Source: Dipteris shenzhenensis (Eukaryota > Polypodiophyta > Polypodiopsida > Gleicheniales). Taken from it: a DNA stretch of 64,000 nt. A model generated the notes under the pieces. It was not told the origin of the DNA, did not search any database, and saw only the letters and a list, made by a program, of their open reading frames with translations. Location of the stretch: the NCBI GenBank assembly GCA_047967505.1, contig CM106539.1. One strand, given 5' to 3'. The translations under genes and the position numbers were made by a program. Of this stretch, positions 32,361-42,631 are shown in pieces (the first letter of the stretch is position 1; each line of letters opens with the position of its first letter).

Positions 32361-33429
32361 TGCACTAGCGAGCACTTATCCTGTACTACCGCCTTGTTAT
32401 CCTAAAACGGATCGTATTGTTACAAAGTGCTATACTAAAATAGTCCCCTTTACACTGGTTCTCTTTATCTACTATCAGATTTCAGCCATTGGGCTAGTGA
32501 CTACAAATTATCCTAAATGAATTGCAAGCCATAGAATCATACTGTATTATTGGAAAATGTCCATCAAATTATAAAGTCCAACTCAAGGAAACATTTTCAA
32601 ATTATAAAGTCCAACTGAGTGAAGCAGTCATAAGATAATAGAACCTTCGAATCCAACTATATGTAGCATTTTTAAGTTATAAAGTCCAGCTGAGTGAAGC
32701 AGTCATAAAAGAGGTATCCAAGGATGGATAAATGGCAAATTATTAAAACTAAAGATATATAGAAAGGCCAAATGTATAGTCAACCCCTAAAGTTATATAC
32801 CCGAGTAGTATACAACCAATTTTTACTCTTGTACGTTTTGAAAAGAGACCACCATCGTATCTAAGGATGGATAAATACAAAGACAATTTACTACTTTTTT
32901 TCCTTTTTTCAAAGAAGACAATTTACTACTTAACTCAAGTTCTATTGAAAAGCCGAATGTATTAGAGGGGTGGTTAGCCCTTCAAAAAGTCCCAGGTAAT
33001 ATATATCCAAGTTTCCAAGAGATCAACTCTAAGATATTTTAAGGACTTAATATTTATGCAAACACTCTAGGACAAGGGCTTGACACTTCGTACAGTGGGA
33101 GCCTTCAGCAACATACTTCACAAATTGTGGGTTCTTATAATATTGAAGGCCTTCCCACAGTTCCTCTTGCAATATGGCCTTGTTATGAATGACACTCTTG
33201 GAACTCTGTGTTCCTCCTCCAAGCAATCAATCTCATTTACGACAATCTTGGGTTGCCAAGGGACCCCTTGTGAAATGGCTTCATAAAGCTTAGGACAAGT
33301 GGCATAAAAAATGTCATTGCTACTATGGCTTTCCATCTCTATTCCTTTGATGTTCCTGCACTTGAGACCTATTGGGTTTTTAAACTTAGTTTGCTCTCTT
33401 GCTATCCAAGCTATAATTGTTCACATATT
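32361..33429. other. Non-coding, short repeats, no gene
   Basis: A ~55-bp direct repeat (TATAAAGTCCA(A/G)CTGAGTG, AAGCAGTCATAA) occurs near 32,605 and 32,679. Opposed short frames at 33,080-33,336 show no recognised motif. Confidence 0.5.
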
Positions 33430-33860
33430 CTAAAGTAATAACAATGATTGTCCATGAGGGACCATCTAATTTACAAGATCAGATTGGCATTAACTCGGAA
33501 TCAAGCTATAATAACAATGACTTTGCATGGGGGACCATCTAGTTCACAAGCTTAGATTAGCATTCAATCGGTTCATCATATTGTAATAACAATAGTTCTC
33601 ATTCTTATGACTGAGAGCTATTGTTATTATAGTCTGATGAACCGACTCAATGCTAATCTGATGTCCTGTTTTGACCTTGCCTTTCTTCAAGGCAGTTGAC
33701 TATAATAACAATGAATTTCCATGAGGGACCATCTAGTTCATAGGCTCAGATTAGGATTGACTCATAATCAGATTGTAATAACGATGACTTTGCATGAGGG
33801 ACCATTTAATTTGCACACTCAGATTAGCATTAAGTTGGAGTTAGACTGTAAGAACATATC
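33430..33860. repeat. ~75-bp tandem repeats with one inverted unit (long hairpin)
   Basis: Units contain AATAACAATGA, CATGAGGGACCATCTA and CAGATTAGCATT. At 33,554-33,602 and 33,611-33,659 two ~49-bp arms are inverted relative to each other with an 8-bp spacer (AGATTAGCATT..AATCGGTTCATCAT against ATGATGAACCGA..AATGCTAATCT), giving a strong imperfect hairpin. Confidence 0.9.
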
Positions 33861-33879
33861 AGACTGTTAGAATTTTGGA

Positions 33880-34345
33880 ATTTCTAGTTATAATGGCCAT
33901 TGAATTATTATGTTATTGGTTCCAATGACCAATAAATTTTCCCATGGAAACCATCTAATCGCACATCATGGCTAGACGATGATGTATATGACCGCCTATG
34001 CTAGGCTAGGCTACCAACAAGCTGGGTGCATGTGACACCGCTCCTCCCCCCTCATCCCATTGAATTATTATGATCTTGGCTCCATCGATGACTGAGAAAT
34101 TCTCCCATGGCAACCATGTAATTGCACGTTATGGCTAGATGATGATGTATATGACCTCCTATGCTAGGTTGGGCTACCAACAAGCTGGGTGTATATGCCA
34201 TCACTCCTCCCCCCTCATCCCATTGAATTATTATGATCTTGGCTCCGATGATAGAGAAATTCTCCCATGGAATCCATCTAATCGAAGGTAATGACTAAAC
34301 AATGATGTAAATGACCACCTATGCTAGGCTAGGCTACCAACCATC
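33880..34345. repeat. ~160-bp tandem repeats (2.7 units)
   Basis: Units start near 33,940, 34,103 and 34,263 at TTCTCCCATGGAA.CCATCTA and include GGCTAGA.GATGATGTATATG, TATGCTAGG.T.GGCTACCAA and CCCATTGAATTATTATGATC. Confidence 0.92.
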
Positions 34346-35509
34346 TTCAAGCGTATTGAAGCTTTCTTAGAGATACCGGCCATAGAGATTTGCAAGTTTT
34401 CACATCAAGTTCCTGCTCATATGTTGGAGAGAGATGAAGCACCAGGTATTCCAAGAGGGTGCTGGGAGTTAGATCCTGCTTCAGTGCCTATGGATCTTAT
34501 TTTTCCAAGTGCTAATGCAGAAAAATCCAGATATAGGGGAAAATAATGGGAGGGTGGTAAGTCTAGCTATATAAAGGCCTTAAGGGTAGAGAAACAATTC
34601 ACCGCACCCAGGAAAATCCCTCTCCTACCCCCTTCTACACTCTCCAAGCCCCCTTCCACCCCTCTAATGAATCCTCTCCTGCAATCTCGATGCCCCTTCA
34701 TAATGTTGCCCAAAAAATGGGATCCATTTTTTGCCTTGGCTCTCCCTCCTGTAACACTCTACCAGCCATAGCTATGACCAAGCAAGTTGCAGGATGGGGA
34801 GCCAAGGGAAACGGGTATTAATGGGGGGATTGCAGAATGGATTTTAGGTCCATTGCATTTTATCTCGTTCTCAATTTTGAATGTCCATCATCATTGTTCC
34901 ATTAGGAACTCGGAGAGAGCTCAACTTGGTGGAGATCTGCTCATAATTGAGCACAACCTTTGGCACAGGGGAAAGGAGAACTCAACTTGGTGGTTAGCTC
35001 CAACATTGTTCAGAGTGTCTTCAGACAAGTGAAAAACACAAAAACGTCTCCACTCCTGACAACAAGGTGCCAACAGTCGGAGTATAATCGAAAAGTAATC
35101 GGACTACAAAGCTATCATTAGATGTATAAAAAGAACAGAGAAAACCTTGCAAAGGTAGTATGTTTCTTGTATATTATGTTTTAGCAGAGAATACATCAAC
35201 TCAACAACTCTCTTCAACAGGAGATGATACAAGGTTTATATAGCCTACCGAGATCAGTTTGACTATTGTAAGGCTACAATAAGTTTCAAAATGTAACAGT
35301 CATAGTCCAAAACATTATGTGGTGGATCAGGCCACTAAGGAGTGCTGTTAGGGACAATTACAACTATCCCTATAGTTACAAAATGATCCCACTACTTTGT
35401 TCTAGTAACTCCCTCTTACCAAAGGTGTATTTATTCTATCCCATGGTAAGTCTCCACGTGGGTGGAGGCTATGACTTCAACACCTGGCACTTTTGGTGGA
35501 GAGGCTTTT
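34346..35509. other. Mostly non-coding; possible short exon-like fragment
   Basis: At about 34,354-34,545 a plus-strand frame reads IEAFLEIPAIEICKFSHQVP and GIPRGCWELDPASVP before TAA. It looks protein-like, but I recognise no family. The rest (34,550-35,509) has no supported feature. Confidence 0.3.
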
Positions 35510-36633
35510 TTACAAGTGAACTAGAAAATACTCCTTCAAGTGAACCTCGAAGGTATGTGAAGGATTGAGGTCAATCATTGCTCCCCGGGTGACAATTGGA
35601 TCTACAGTGTTGGTTTCCTCTTTCTTTCCTTGAGTCTCTTCTAATGCTACAGCTGATTCTGGCTCCTCATTTGTTCTGCTGGGGCTTGCACACATGGAAT
35701 GGCTAGGGGTAGTCTTGACTTCAGTGCTAGCATAAGGTAGTACTGTTGTATGCTGAGCATCCTGTGTCATGAATTCTGCAGGCATATTGAAATTTAAAGG
35801 AGTTTCTTCTTTTTCTATTTCAAAGAGTGTGAGAGTGTCATCCAATGGCATCTGCTTGCTCTGGGCATCCTTTGTTCTTGCCCTTAGAGTCTCTAGCTCA
35901 TAGTCCATGGCCTGATAGGCATATGCAGCTGATGCAAAAGCATCATATGGTCTCTTGGCAATAGTAAAGATTCTTCATTTCAAGTGATTCCACATCTCCT
36001 AGGATGTCTTGACCAGTTGATTCTTCAACTCAGTAAATTCATACTTACTAAGGAATATGCTCTCTACTTCGTCAGCCATTTCCCTAAGTTGTTGTTCTAT
36101 ATTTTGTAGTGCATGAATTTTTTGCTTTAATTATAAAGTATTTTCGATTTGAAGGTCACTGTGATTCGCTCCCATATGGTCGAGCTGGACAAAAAATTTA
36201 TCCTTCATTTCTTGGAGCCAGCCTGTTACAGTAGGCATGTAGTCTTGTTGTACCTTAACCTAGGCTATTAGCTTTGCAATATGTTTATTCTACTGCTCCT
36301 TAGACTTTGCATATTCTTTCTCAAGTGTTGCAAGTTTGGCCTATGCTGCTACATTTCAGACTGTTAGAGCATGAATTAATCTACTGCTTCTTTGTATTTC
36401 TGCAGCTGTTGGACCTGTTGCTGTAGCTTTGCTTGTTTGTTCTTTTGGTGTTCAAAGTACTGTTGGAGTACAAGCAGGGCGTGGTATGCTTGACACTTCT
36501 GCCAATGCTTGTGTTTCCTTGATAGGAGTTTCCTCAAGTCTAGCTTCTGGATTGGAGACAAATTTTCAAATGGGGTCATGGGGGGGGTGAGTTGAGGAAT
36601 AACTGGGCCACGTCATCCTCGGGCTTTAGCCAT
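35510..36633 (-). pseudogene. Coiled-coil protein relic, glutamine-rich
   Basis: The start at about 36,633 (MAKARG, then TGA, RGPVIPQLTPP) leads into LSPIQKLDLRKLLSRKHKHW and a Gln-rich coiled coil (KQAKLQQQVQQLQKYKEAVD). Here TAA, TAA and TAG interrupt positions that read naturally as glutamine. After a frameshift, helical sequence (ADEVESIFLSKYEFTELKNQ) leads to YDAFASAAYAYQAMDYELET, LRARTKDAQSKQMPLDD and an acidic, Ser/Thr-rich tail ending at 35,510. It is about 370 residues long. It may be the structural ORF of a retroelement or a coiled-coil host gene; no domain is recognised. Confidence 0.4.
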
Positions 36634-37280
36634 GTTTCCTTTGGCATCATCGCTTTAGCTCATTGATTGAGCTTGATCTTTTTGGTTGATTGTTGTTCTG
36701 CTTACTGAGGAGGCATCTACTCCTTGGCTAGTGGCATGTCCCAAAGTGTGTCTGCTAAGGACTTACCATATACCGCTTACAATGCTTCATCTTGAAAATA
36801 CTGTGCCTCTTGCAAGTCTTACACTATTGCATCCTTCAATTGGTCGGATTCTTTGCTGTCCTGTAGCTCTGTTCTCTCATGCATTTGTGTTATTGCATAA
36901 CCATGTGGGTTAGTAGTAGTGACCAAGAGGGGTGTGCGAGGGTAGGTTAGCCACAAGGGTTGGCGGTTCGGATCTCGAAGCATTTGGGTCTTCAATGGCC
37001 ACTTCCCTAACCATCAGACGATTCTGTGCACATGCTATTACTAGCATTCCGATGTCATTCTGTACCTCTTCTGTACACAATTGTTGTGCGAGCTATTGCT
37101 CTAGAATACAGTGATCTTCGGTGTCTGTCTGTATTACCTTCTCTGTATTCCATTCTTGTGGATGTTATGCATATCGTTTATCTTTGTCTCCCATAGCGTT
37201 TGCATGTATTTATGGTGCTACACATTGGTGATCACGATGCGCATTCTTACCATCACGCAAGGAATTCACGATCTGGCAAT
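36634..37280. other. Non-coding, nothing recognised
   Basis: Only short chance frames between the coiled-coil relic (minus) and the gypsy relic (plus). No LTR boundary or primer site was identified. Confidence 0.5.
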
Positions 37281-37283
37281 TGA

Positions 37284-37493
37284 TTGCTTTTCGGCAAAGT
37301 GTTTTATGGTGTACTCATGTCATCCACTCCTTGCCATCATTGTGGAGGCACTTCACATGGAGGTTTGCATGCAGCTGCACTCACTCCAAAGGAGATTCGG
37401 GAGGAGATTGCTACGGTAAGGAGGTACATCATTGGATTTCAAGATGAACTCCATCAGATGCGATCCGACCCCCAGCACCCTGCTTATGGTTGA
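37284..37493 (+). pseudogene. Gypsy gag N-terminal piece
   Basis: STPCHHCGGTSHGGLHAAAL, then TPKEIREEIATVRRYIIGFQ and DELHQMRSDP. A small Cys/His cluster followed by a helix before gag capsid. Assigned by position; no firm family signature. Confidence 0.35.
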
Positions 37494-37869
37494 GCGAGTG
37501 CATAAATCCTAGTGAAGAACCTCATTTGATGGTCGTGGCGGCAAATTCTACGTTGTTATCTTCCCAGTAGGCATGCATGTGCACACGCTCGCAAGGACAT
37601 CCTGATCCCTTGACACCAACGACATGGTTGTGACGGCATAACAGTGATCCCAAGCATGGAGACATCAGTCCGCAAGAAGCTCCGGGAGGGGTCGATTGGC
37701 ATTAGAGTCCACCTGCTCAGTCAATTTCACCACCAAGCCTACGGGTGCGAGTCTCGCTTGATGCATGCTAGGTGCTGAGTGCATCTTCATCTCCAACTAC
37801 GGTTTCGACGGCTTCTCGCAATCTCTTCAGTCAAGGAAGGCCGTGTGGAGGAGCACGAAATGTGATGGC

Positions 37870-38325
37870 TATGGTAGGCCACGTCAAGTATGCCAGGTTT
37901 GCGAGGTGAAAGTTGGACGACCCCGATGGACATGTCCAACAGTTTGAGAAGGTGTATGAAATCAACAATCTGGGACCTGTGGTACCGCTCCGACAGGAGG
38001 CGGTTTTTGAGTCAACTTTAGCGGGCAAGGTGACACATTAGTTGGCAGAGTACACAGTGAACCATTTTGCCACATATGATGTGGCCCGTGATGCATTCTT
38101 GAGACGGTTTCATCGAGAAAAAATGATTCTGCAAACTCTAGATAGATTGCACTGCTTGGAGCAGGGAGATCAGGATGTGGAAGGTTATGTATCCAAATTC
38201 AACTTACTCATGCAACGTGTGCCTACGGGGCAACGGCCTGCTCAGGAGGTACTCAATGACTACTTCATTTCGAGGCTATCAGGGGATCTACAAGCAGTGT
38301 TGGCCATAGTGGATCGGATATAGAT
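37870..38325 (+). pseudogene. Gypsy gag (retrotransposon gag domain)
   Basis: The frame KLDDPDGHVQQFEKVYEI, LAGKVTH, a TAG, LAEYTVNHFATYDVARDAFL, RRFHREKMILQTLDRLHCLE, QGDQDVEGYVSKFNLLMQRV, then LNDYFISRLSGDLQAVL. The spacing of AF...F, L..L.Q....V..Y...F..L and F...L is the Retrotrans_gag pattern. It would form the virus-like particle capsid; in-frame stops make this copy inactive. Confidence 0.8.
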
Positions 38326-38625
38326 AATGCTCGAGGCGGGGTCAGGGCGCAAGTAGTGCAGGTGGGGGATTCGCTGCACGAGAGGACATCCAAGAACCTC
38401 AAATCCACAAAGAGTAAATCCAAAAAGAAGAGGCCAAAATCTAAGAAGTCAAATGATAGTAATGAAGACACAGATGTGACCAACTCGTATAGAAGCTCTA
38501 AAGGTACCAGTTTGGAGGAATCTGACTTGGAAGCGGAGACAAAGACCTAGAGAGCCTCTAAAGGGGGTAAGGGCACGCCAGTGGCTTCTAGAGAAGGATC
38601 AGTACCTAAAGGCTTGAAGGGTATA

Positions 38626-38960
38626 TGGTGCACTCACTGTCGTAATCCTAGTCACTCTGCAGTCGAGTGTGCTCTTAACACGAATTGGTGTGCAATTTGA
38701 TTGACTAATACACACAACATAGTGGGATGCCACTATAATGGGCACGGCCAAAGAGCGGTTAGCAGCATCTTTTGTGTAAGAAGAGCTGTAGCAATAAGTG
38801 TTTCAGCCGCAGCAATAGACGTTCCAACGAGGTGGAGGTGGTGGTGGCTGTGGATGTGGATGCGGAGGTGGGGGTCGTGGTCAAAATTGATCGAAAACAT
38901 GTCTGTTTTGCTTGGGCAAAGGCCATTGGCAAAACAAATGCCTGGAGGCTCAGGAATGGG
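38626..38960 (+). pseudogene. Gypsy gag nucleocapsid zinc knuckles
   Basis: CTHCRNPSHSAVEC at about 38,631 and CLFCLGKGHWQNKC at about 38,903 both fit C-x2-C-x4-H-x4-C. They are separated by frameshifts and a Gly-rich stretch (GGGGGGCGCGCGGGG in one frame). A third degenerate knuckle may lie near 38,725 (CHYNGHGQR). Confidence 0.75.
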
Positions 38961-39559
38961 ACCGGCAACGTGCAGAGCGGCAAAAGATGTTCGGGAAAAT
39001 TCCCAGCACTTTGATGGTACACACTGTTGATGATGATCCACTGGTGTGCCTAGAGATTAGTATCATCACCAGTGCTGGTACCAAGCTGCGAGGACTGACT
39101 CCCAAGAACGGCGACAAGTACTGGATTGGCTAGCCCAAGAACACGTCCGATGCCAAGTCTGCAAGTTGGTGACGAAGGAGCCACCATTGATGCCACTAGC
39201 AGAGTCCACAACTACACCCAGTGAAGCATGTAAGGTGCAATTTGTGGAACCAATTGGCCAATGAGAGGCAGAGACCTAAGCCAAGTTCAAGCTACACTTA
39301 CCAGGGAATGGAAGGCGGTCGAAGCAACTCCATTGTTGGTCGCAAACCAAGCCAAGAGGCGGGGCAAATTCTCCGCAAAGGGAGCCGGGGTTGGAGTGCA
39401 TTCTGGAGGCACTGATCCAGATTTCATTGGGAAGATTGCTTAACTTGGTTCCATGATTCCACCGGCAATTGTTGCATTCCCTGCACACGGAGTCTGAACC
39501 AGAAGAGGTGAAGCTATTTCAAGCTGATTCATGCTAGCTCTGGCAGTCCCTCTGACTGA

Positions 39560-39690
39560 CTGAGATGAGAATTCTAGTTATATCCGCAAAGGCACAAGGA
39601 TGGACTTTTGCTCAGGTGCTCGTAGATGGCGGTTCGGGGGTCAATATCATCACTTTGAAGACTTGCCAAGAAATGGGATGGATGTCTTGA
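39560..39690 (+). pseudogene. Gypsy retropepsin fragment
   Basis: MRILVISAKAQGWTFAQVLV, then DGGSGVNIITLKTCQEMGW. DGGSGVNI.. is the flap-proximal active-site loop (D-x-G type) of a class of Ty3/gypsy aspartic proteases. The frame decays after MGW. Confidence 0.75.
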
Positions 39691-39750
39691 GAGCTGGTGC
39701 CAACTCAACATTTGCATCAGTACCAAATCCAACCATTGTAGCCACAATGT

Positions 39751-40170
39751 ATTTTTTTGACCTGTTGATCATTTTATTAAGGGATTTGCCAATCCACGCC
39801 TTGCCAGCAGAGGAGCACCACCAGCGGTTGCAAGCAGAAATCATATTCAATATGAATGAGGGTCCTTCATTCCCCCAAGTCATGCAAAACTACGTCCATG
39901 TTTGAAATCTTCATGGACATCACATCCAGACATTTGGAGATATGTTCGAGACACATTTCTGGAAGCCTCTCCATCCCCTTTGCCGCAACTCTCATAGGAC
40001 GTTCGCCCACTACTACATCATGAGCAACACCGTCAAGTCTGACATCATGCACCGGATACTGGATTGTGAACAAGAAGGAGGCATGTTAATAGCCATTGAC
40101 CATGTTAACAGATCTGGCCTATCCAAACCCTACGGGTTTTGAACCACAAATGGCTCCGTTTTGAAGTAGT
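39751..40170. other. Probable continuation of the gypsy relic, unreadable
   Basis: Short frames in several phases and many stops. No domain is identifiable. Confidence 0.3.
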
Positions 40171-40307
40171 TATCGTGATCCTGAATTGGCCAAGATAACA
40201 CAAGGGCCATTTTGATCCCTTGTATGGATGACACAAGAGCCATTTTGAGATAGAGGAGTGTGGAAAGGAGTAGCATATACCTTGGTGCTAAATGGGCCCA
40301 ATTGGTT

Positions 40308-40341
<34 letters not shown>

Positions 40342-40470
40342 ATACATGGAATAGGGTTGGCCCTCCCTTCAAAAGGTGACTAGTATAAAAGGGGAAATGT
40401 TTGACTTTGGTCTTCATTGTGTACTTTCAAGGAATAGAATAGAAGCTCTCCTTTTTCTCACTCTCTTTCA
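40171..40470 (+). promoter_or_regulatory. Promoter-like region with GA microsatellite and TATA box
   Basis: A (GA)n run at 40,311-40,339 is followed by ACTAGTATAAAAGGGGAAAT (TATA box at about 40,384-40,391) and CTTTCA/CTC-rich sequence. It precedes a 115-codon plus-strand frame by ~80 bp. It could be the U3 of an unrecognised LTR or a real promoter. Confidence 0.35.
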
Positions 40471-40815
40471 TTGAGTTTCCTTGTTCTTCCTTGTGAGTTG
40501 CCTTATGATTGCCACATCCCCTTACTCCCATCTCCCTCCCTCATGCTCTCTTCCCCGTCTCCCCTCTCCTCCCTTTTCCTCATGGAATCACTTGCACACG
40601 ATTCGGTAGATGTCGCTTGGGTGACACAAGTAGCCCATTTGTGCTTATGGAGCTCCCACAAGGATTTGTTCAAGAATAGAGGCTTTGATGGAATTCCTCA
40701 AGATCCCCACGACATGTGTCACTGCTGGAGACTATACAATGTGCGACAAGCATGGATTTGGGTGAGACAGGAACTTCGCTCGCACATGGCTCCTTCAAGC
40801 CATTTTTTCTCATAA
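40471..40815 (+). CDS. Hypothetical protein downstream of TATA box
   Basis: 115 codons. The first ~37 are low-complexity Ser/Pro/Leu (leader-like, possibly untranslated). A more likely start is the internal ATG giving MESLAHDSVDVAWVTQVAHL, CLWSSHKDLFKNRGFDG and CWRLYNVRQAWIWVRQELRS. It is tryptophan-rich and protein-like, but no family is recognised and no splice sites were tested. It may be a retroelement leader ORF or chance. Confidence 0.2.
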   Translation: MSFLVLPCELPYDCHIPLLPSPSLMLSSPSPLSSLFLMESLAHDSVDVAWVTQVAHLCLWSSHKDLFKNRGFDGIPQDPHDMCHCWRLYNVRQAWIWVRQELRSHMAPSSHFFS

Positions 40816-40874
40816 CTTTTTTAGGGAGGGTCTTTTTGAAGAAAAGGCCATCTCAGCCTATGTGCATGCAGAAG

Positions 40875-40915
40875 TGCATATGGGCCAAACGATGATGCTG
40901 TTTGGCCCATATGCA
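40875..40915. repeat. Perfect 16-bp-arm hairpin
   Basis: TGCATATGGGCCAAAC at 40,875-40,890 and its exact reverse complement at 40,900-40,915, separated by 9 bp. It lies 28 bp before the MULE-like element copy A. Confidence 0.95.
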
Positions 40916-40942
40916 TGCCCTTGCACGCATAGGGCCAAGATG

Positions 40943-41960
40943 GATGCGTCAATTTTACGAGCAAAAACCTATGAGCAGGTTTATCCGAGCGTGTTTTTCA
41001 AGAGATTTTTAAAAATGTTTTTCTTTAGGAAACATGGTTTTTACACTTTTATTTTCACTAGAACTAGATCCCTTTATCATAAAAATACACAGACTAGTCA
41101 CTCATTCATTTTTACACAACATAATTTTCTTATTTAGAGACATCCCTTTGTACCCCTATTATTACCTTAAAAAAGTGTTGATTCCTTTAAGAAACATTCC
41201 TCATAATCACTCTCAATGTAATAATACTATGCATATATAATTACTTATTAACACATTTATATCATATGGCAATATCTTTTTAGTGTTTTTATAGCATATT
41301 TATGGACATGTTTCTAAAGAAGTTTAAATTACTATAAATAAGTATTAACATGGGCTTATATATCACTCTCATAAAATACATGTAATATTTAATACTATAT
41401 ATGAAAGATTTTCCAAAATATAACACCGTAGATGTGCTCAAATGGGGTGTTCCGATCAATTTGAGTGGTTGAATGACTATATTTGGACATTGGATATGAA
41501 AGTTATGTCACTTTTAAAAGTGTTGTCCAAGGTAGTTTCGCCAGCGAAACTACCTTGGGAGACTTGCTTCAAAGGGGTTTCGCTGGCGAAACTACCTGGA
41601 TGGCTTACTTCAATGAGTTTTCTTTGAAGAAACTCTTTCATGAAGATAGGTTGAGAGAGGGTTTTCAATGTCACCCCCTATTAAGTAAAAGTTGTAAGAA
41701 GGATCATAAGGGAATTTTCATAGAGAAGTCTACTCTACATGTGGGTTTCTTCAAAAGCCATCCCATTATGCTCTCACCATTCCTACAGATTCACCTAAAG
41801 ATTTTTGTATAAAATAGGCATTGCTATAATACTTTGCATATTTCTAAGTGAAACTATGTTTTCTTCTGATCGATTTTTGCCATATTTATGCATAGTTGGA
41901 AGCTTTTTTTTTCCTTCGCTCGGACGCTCGGAAGATTTCGCTCAGAAAATGCTCGTCCTC
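40943..41960 (+). mobile_element. MULE-like non-autonomous DNA transposon, copy A
   Basis: 1,018 bp, starting GATGCGTCAATTTTACGAGC and ending AATGCTCGTCCTC, flanked by a 10-bp direct repeat GGCCAAGATG (11 bp if the next G is shared). It is about 97-98% like copy B by eye. The ends are imperfect inverted repeats of ~37 bp sharing ACGAGC, TGAGC and TCCGAGCGT. There is no transposase. Target duplications of 9-11 bp point to Mutator-like elements. Short frames inside are not convincing genes. A 15-bp-arm perfect palindrome lies at 41,527-41,558. Confidence 0.85.
41527..41558. repeat. Internal palindrome of MULE-like element
   Basis: CCAAGGTAGTTTCGC, 2-bp centre, exact reverse complement. A shorter related palindrome (GTTTCGC/GCGAAAC) follows at about 41,577-41,592 and shares the GCGAAACTACC word, so several alternative stems can form. 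Copy B keeps both with one base changed. Confidence 0.95.
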
Positions 41961-41970
41961 GGCCAAGATG

Positions 41971-42074
41971 GCCTTTTCTTCCTTTTCTACTTGGCTATTG
42001 ATTCACATCATGGGTAGTTATTTCAGGAAAAAAAAAAAGCTTTTTGGGGCGATTGTTAGTTTTTTGGGGTGATG
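41971..42074. other. Flank between MULE-like copy A and LTR element
   Basis: Short unique sequence with an A run and a repeated TTTTTGGGG(C/T)GAT motif. The last five bases, TGATG (42,070-42,074), are the target duplication of the next element. Confidence 0.7.
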
Positions 42075-42478
42075 TGTGAAAACATGTGTGCCTCAGGATC
42101 TATGGAGCACTCTAAGGTGGATGGAACATATGTGGAAACATGATGAAAAGAATGCTCATGACATGTACCTCAAGTCAATTAGGTTCCAAAAAGGATTAGC
42201 TTGGACTCATAAATAGAATCGAGTGGATGTGCATGATAGGCCTCTTATATAGAGAGTGCCCTTAGAATAGTCAACAATACATGATAGGCCTCTTATATAG
42301 AGAGTGCCCTTAGAATAGTCAACACTTGTGAGGTCCTCTGATCCACATCTCTCCTTGTGGATATCCTCGATCCACATCTCCACATCATGTAGTACACATC
42401 CTAGGGTGGCTACTTTAATTCTTTCCTATACCATACCTTAGCCTTTAATCTATGTGCTCATGGCACCATATCTCAACA
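42075..42478 (-). repeat. 3' LTR of the minus-orientation element
   Basis: 404 bp, on the plus strand TGTGAAAACATG to CATATCTCAACA. It holds a 54-bp tandem duplication around GATAGGCCTCTTATATAGAG. It aligns with both ends of 44,282-45,607. Confidence 0.93.
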
Positions 42479-42489
42479 CCTCCCCTTGG
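42479..42489 (-). promoter_or_regulatory. Polypurine tract
   Basis: CCTCCCCTTGG on the plus strand reads as the purine run CCAAGGGGAGG on the minus strand, directly before the 3' LTR. A second copy (CCTCCCCTGGGTGC) lies 67 bp inside. Confidence 0.8.
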
Positions 42490-42631
42490 TGCCATGATCC
42501 ATTGGCTACTGCAAGGTGGTCAGATGTGACTTTTACATGTCAATACCTCCCCTGGGTGCTTTCATAGCTACTCTCAAGTGGTCAGGCTTGATTTACAAAG
42601 ATGTGGGCTAAACGTGGCAAGGATGTTTCTT

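Larger units (their letters stand above)
37281..39750 (+). mobile_element. Ty3/gypsy-type retroelement relic (gag to protease)
   Basis: Successive plus-strand fragments follow retroelement order: a gag N-terminal piece (37,284-37,493), gag capsid (37,870-38,325), zinc knuckles (38,630-38,955), protease (about 39,600-39,680). Frames shift often and stops are many. No reverse transcriptase, integrase, LTR or target duplication was recognised, so this is a 5'-biased remnant. Confidence 0.75.
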
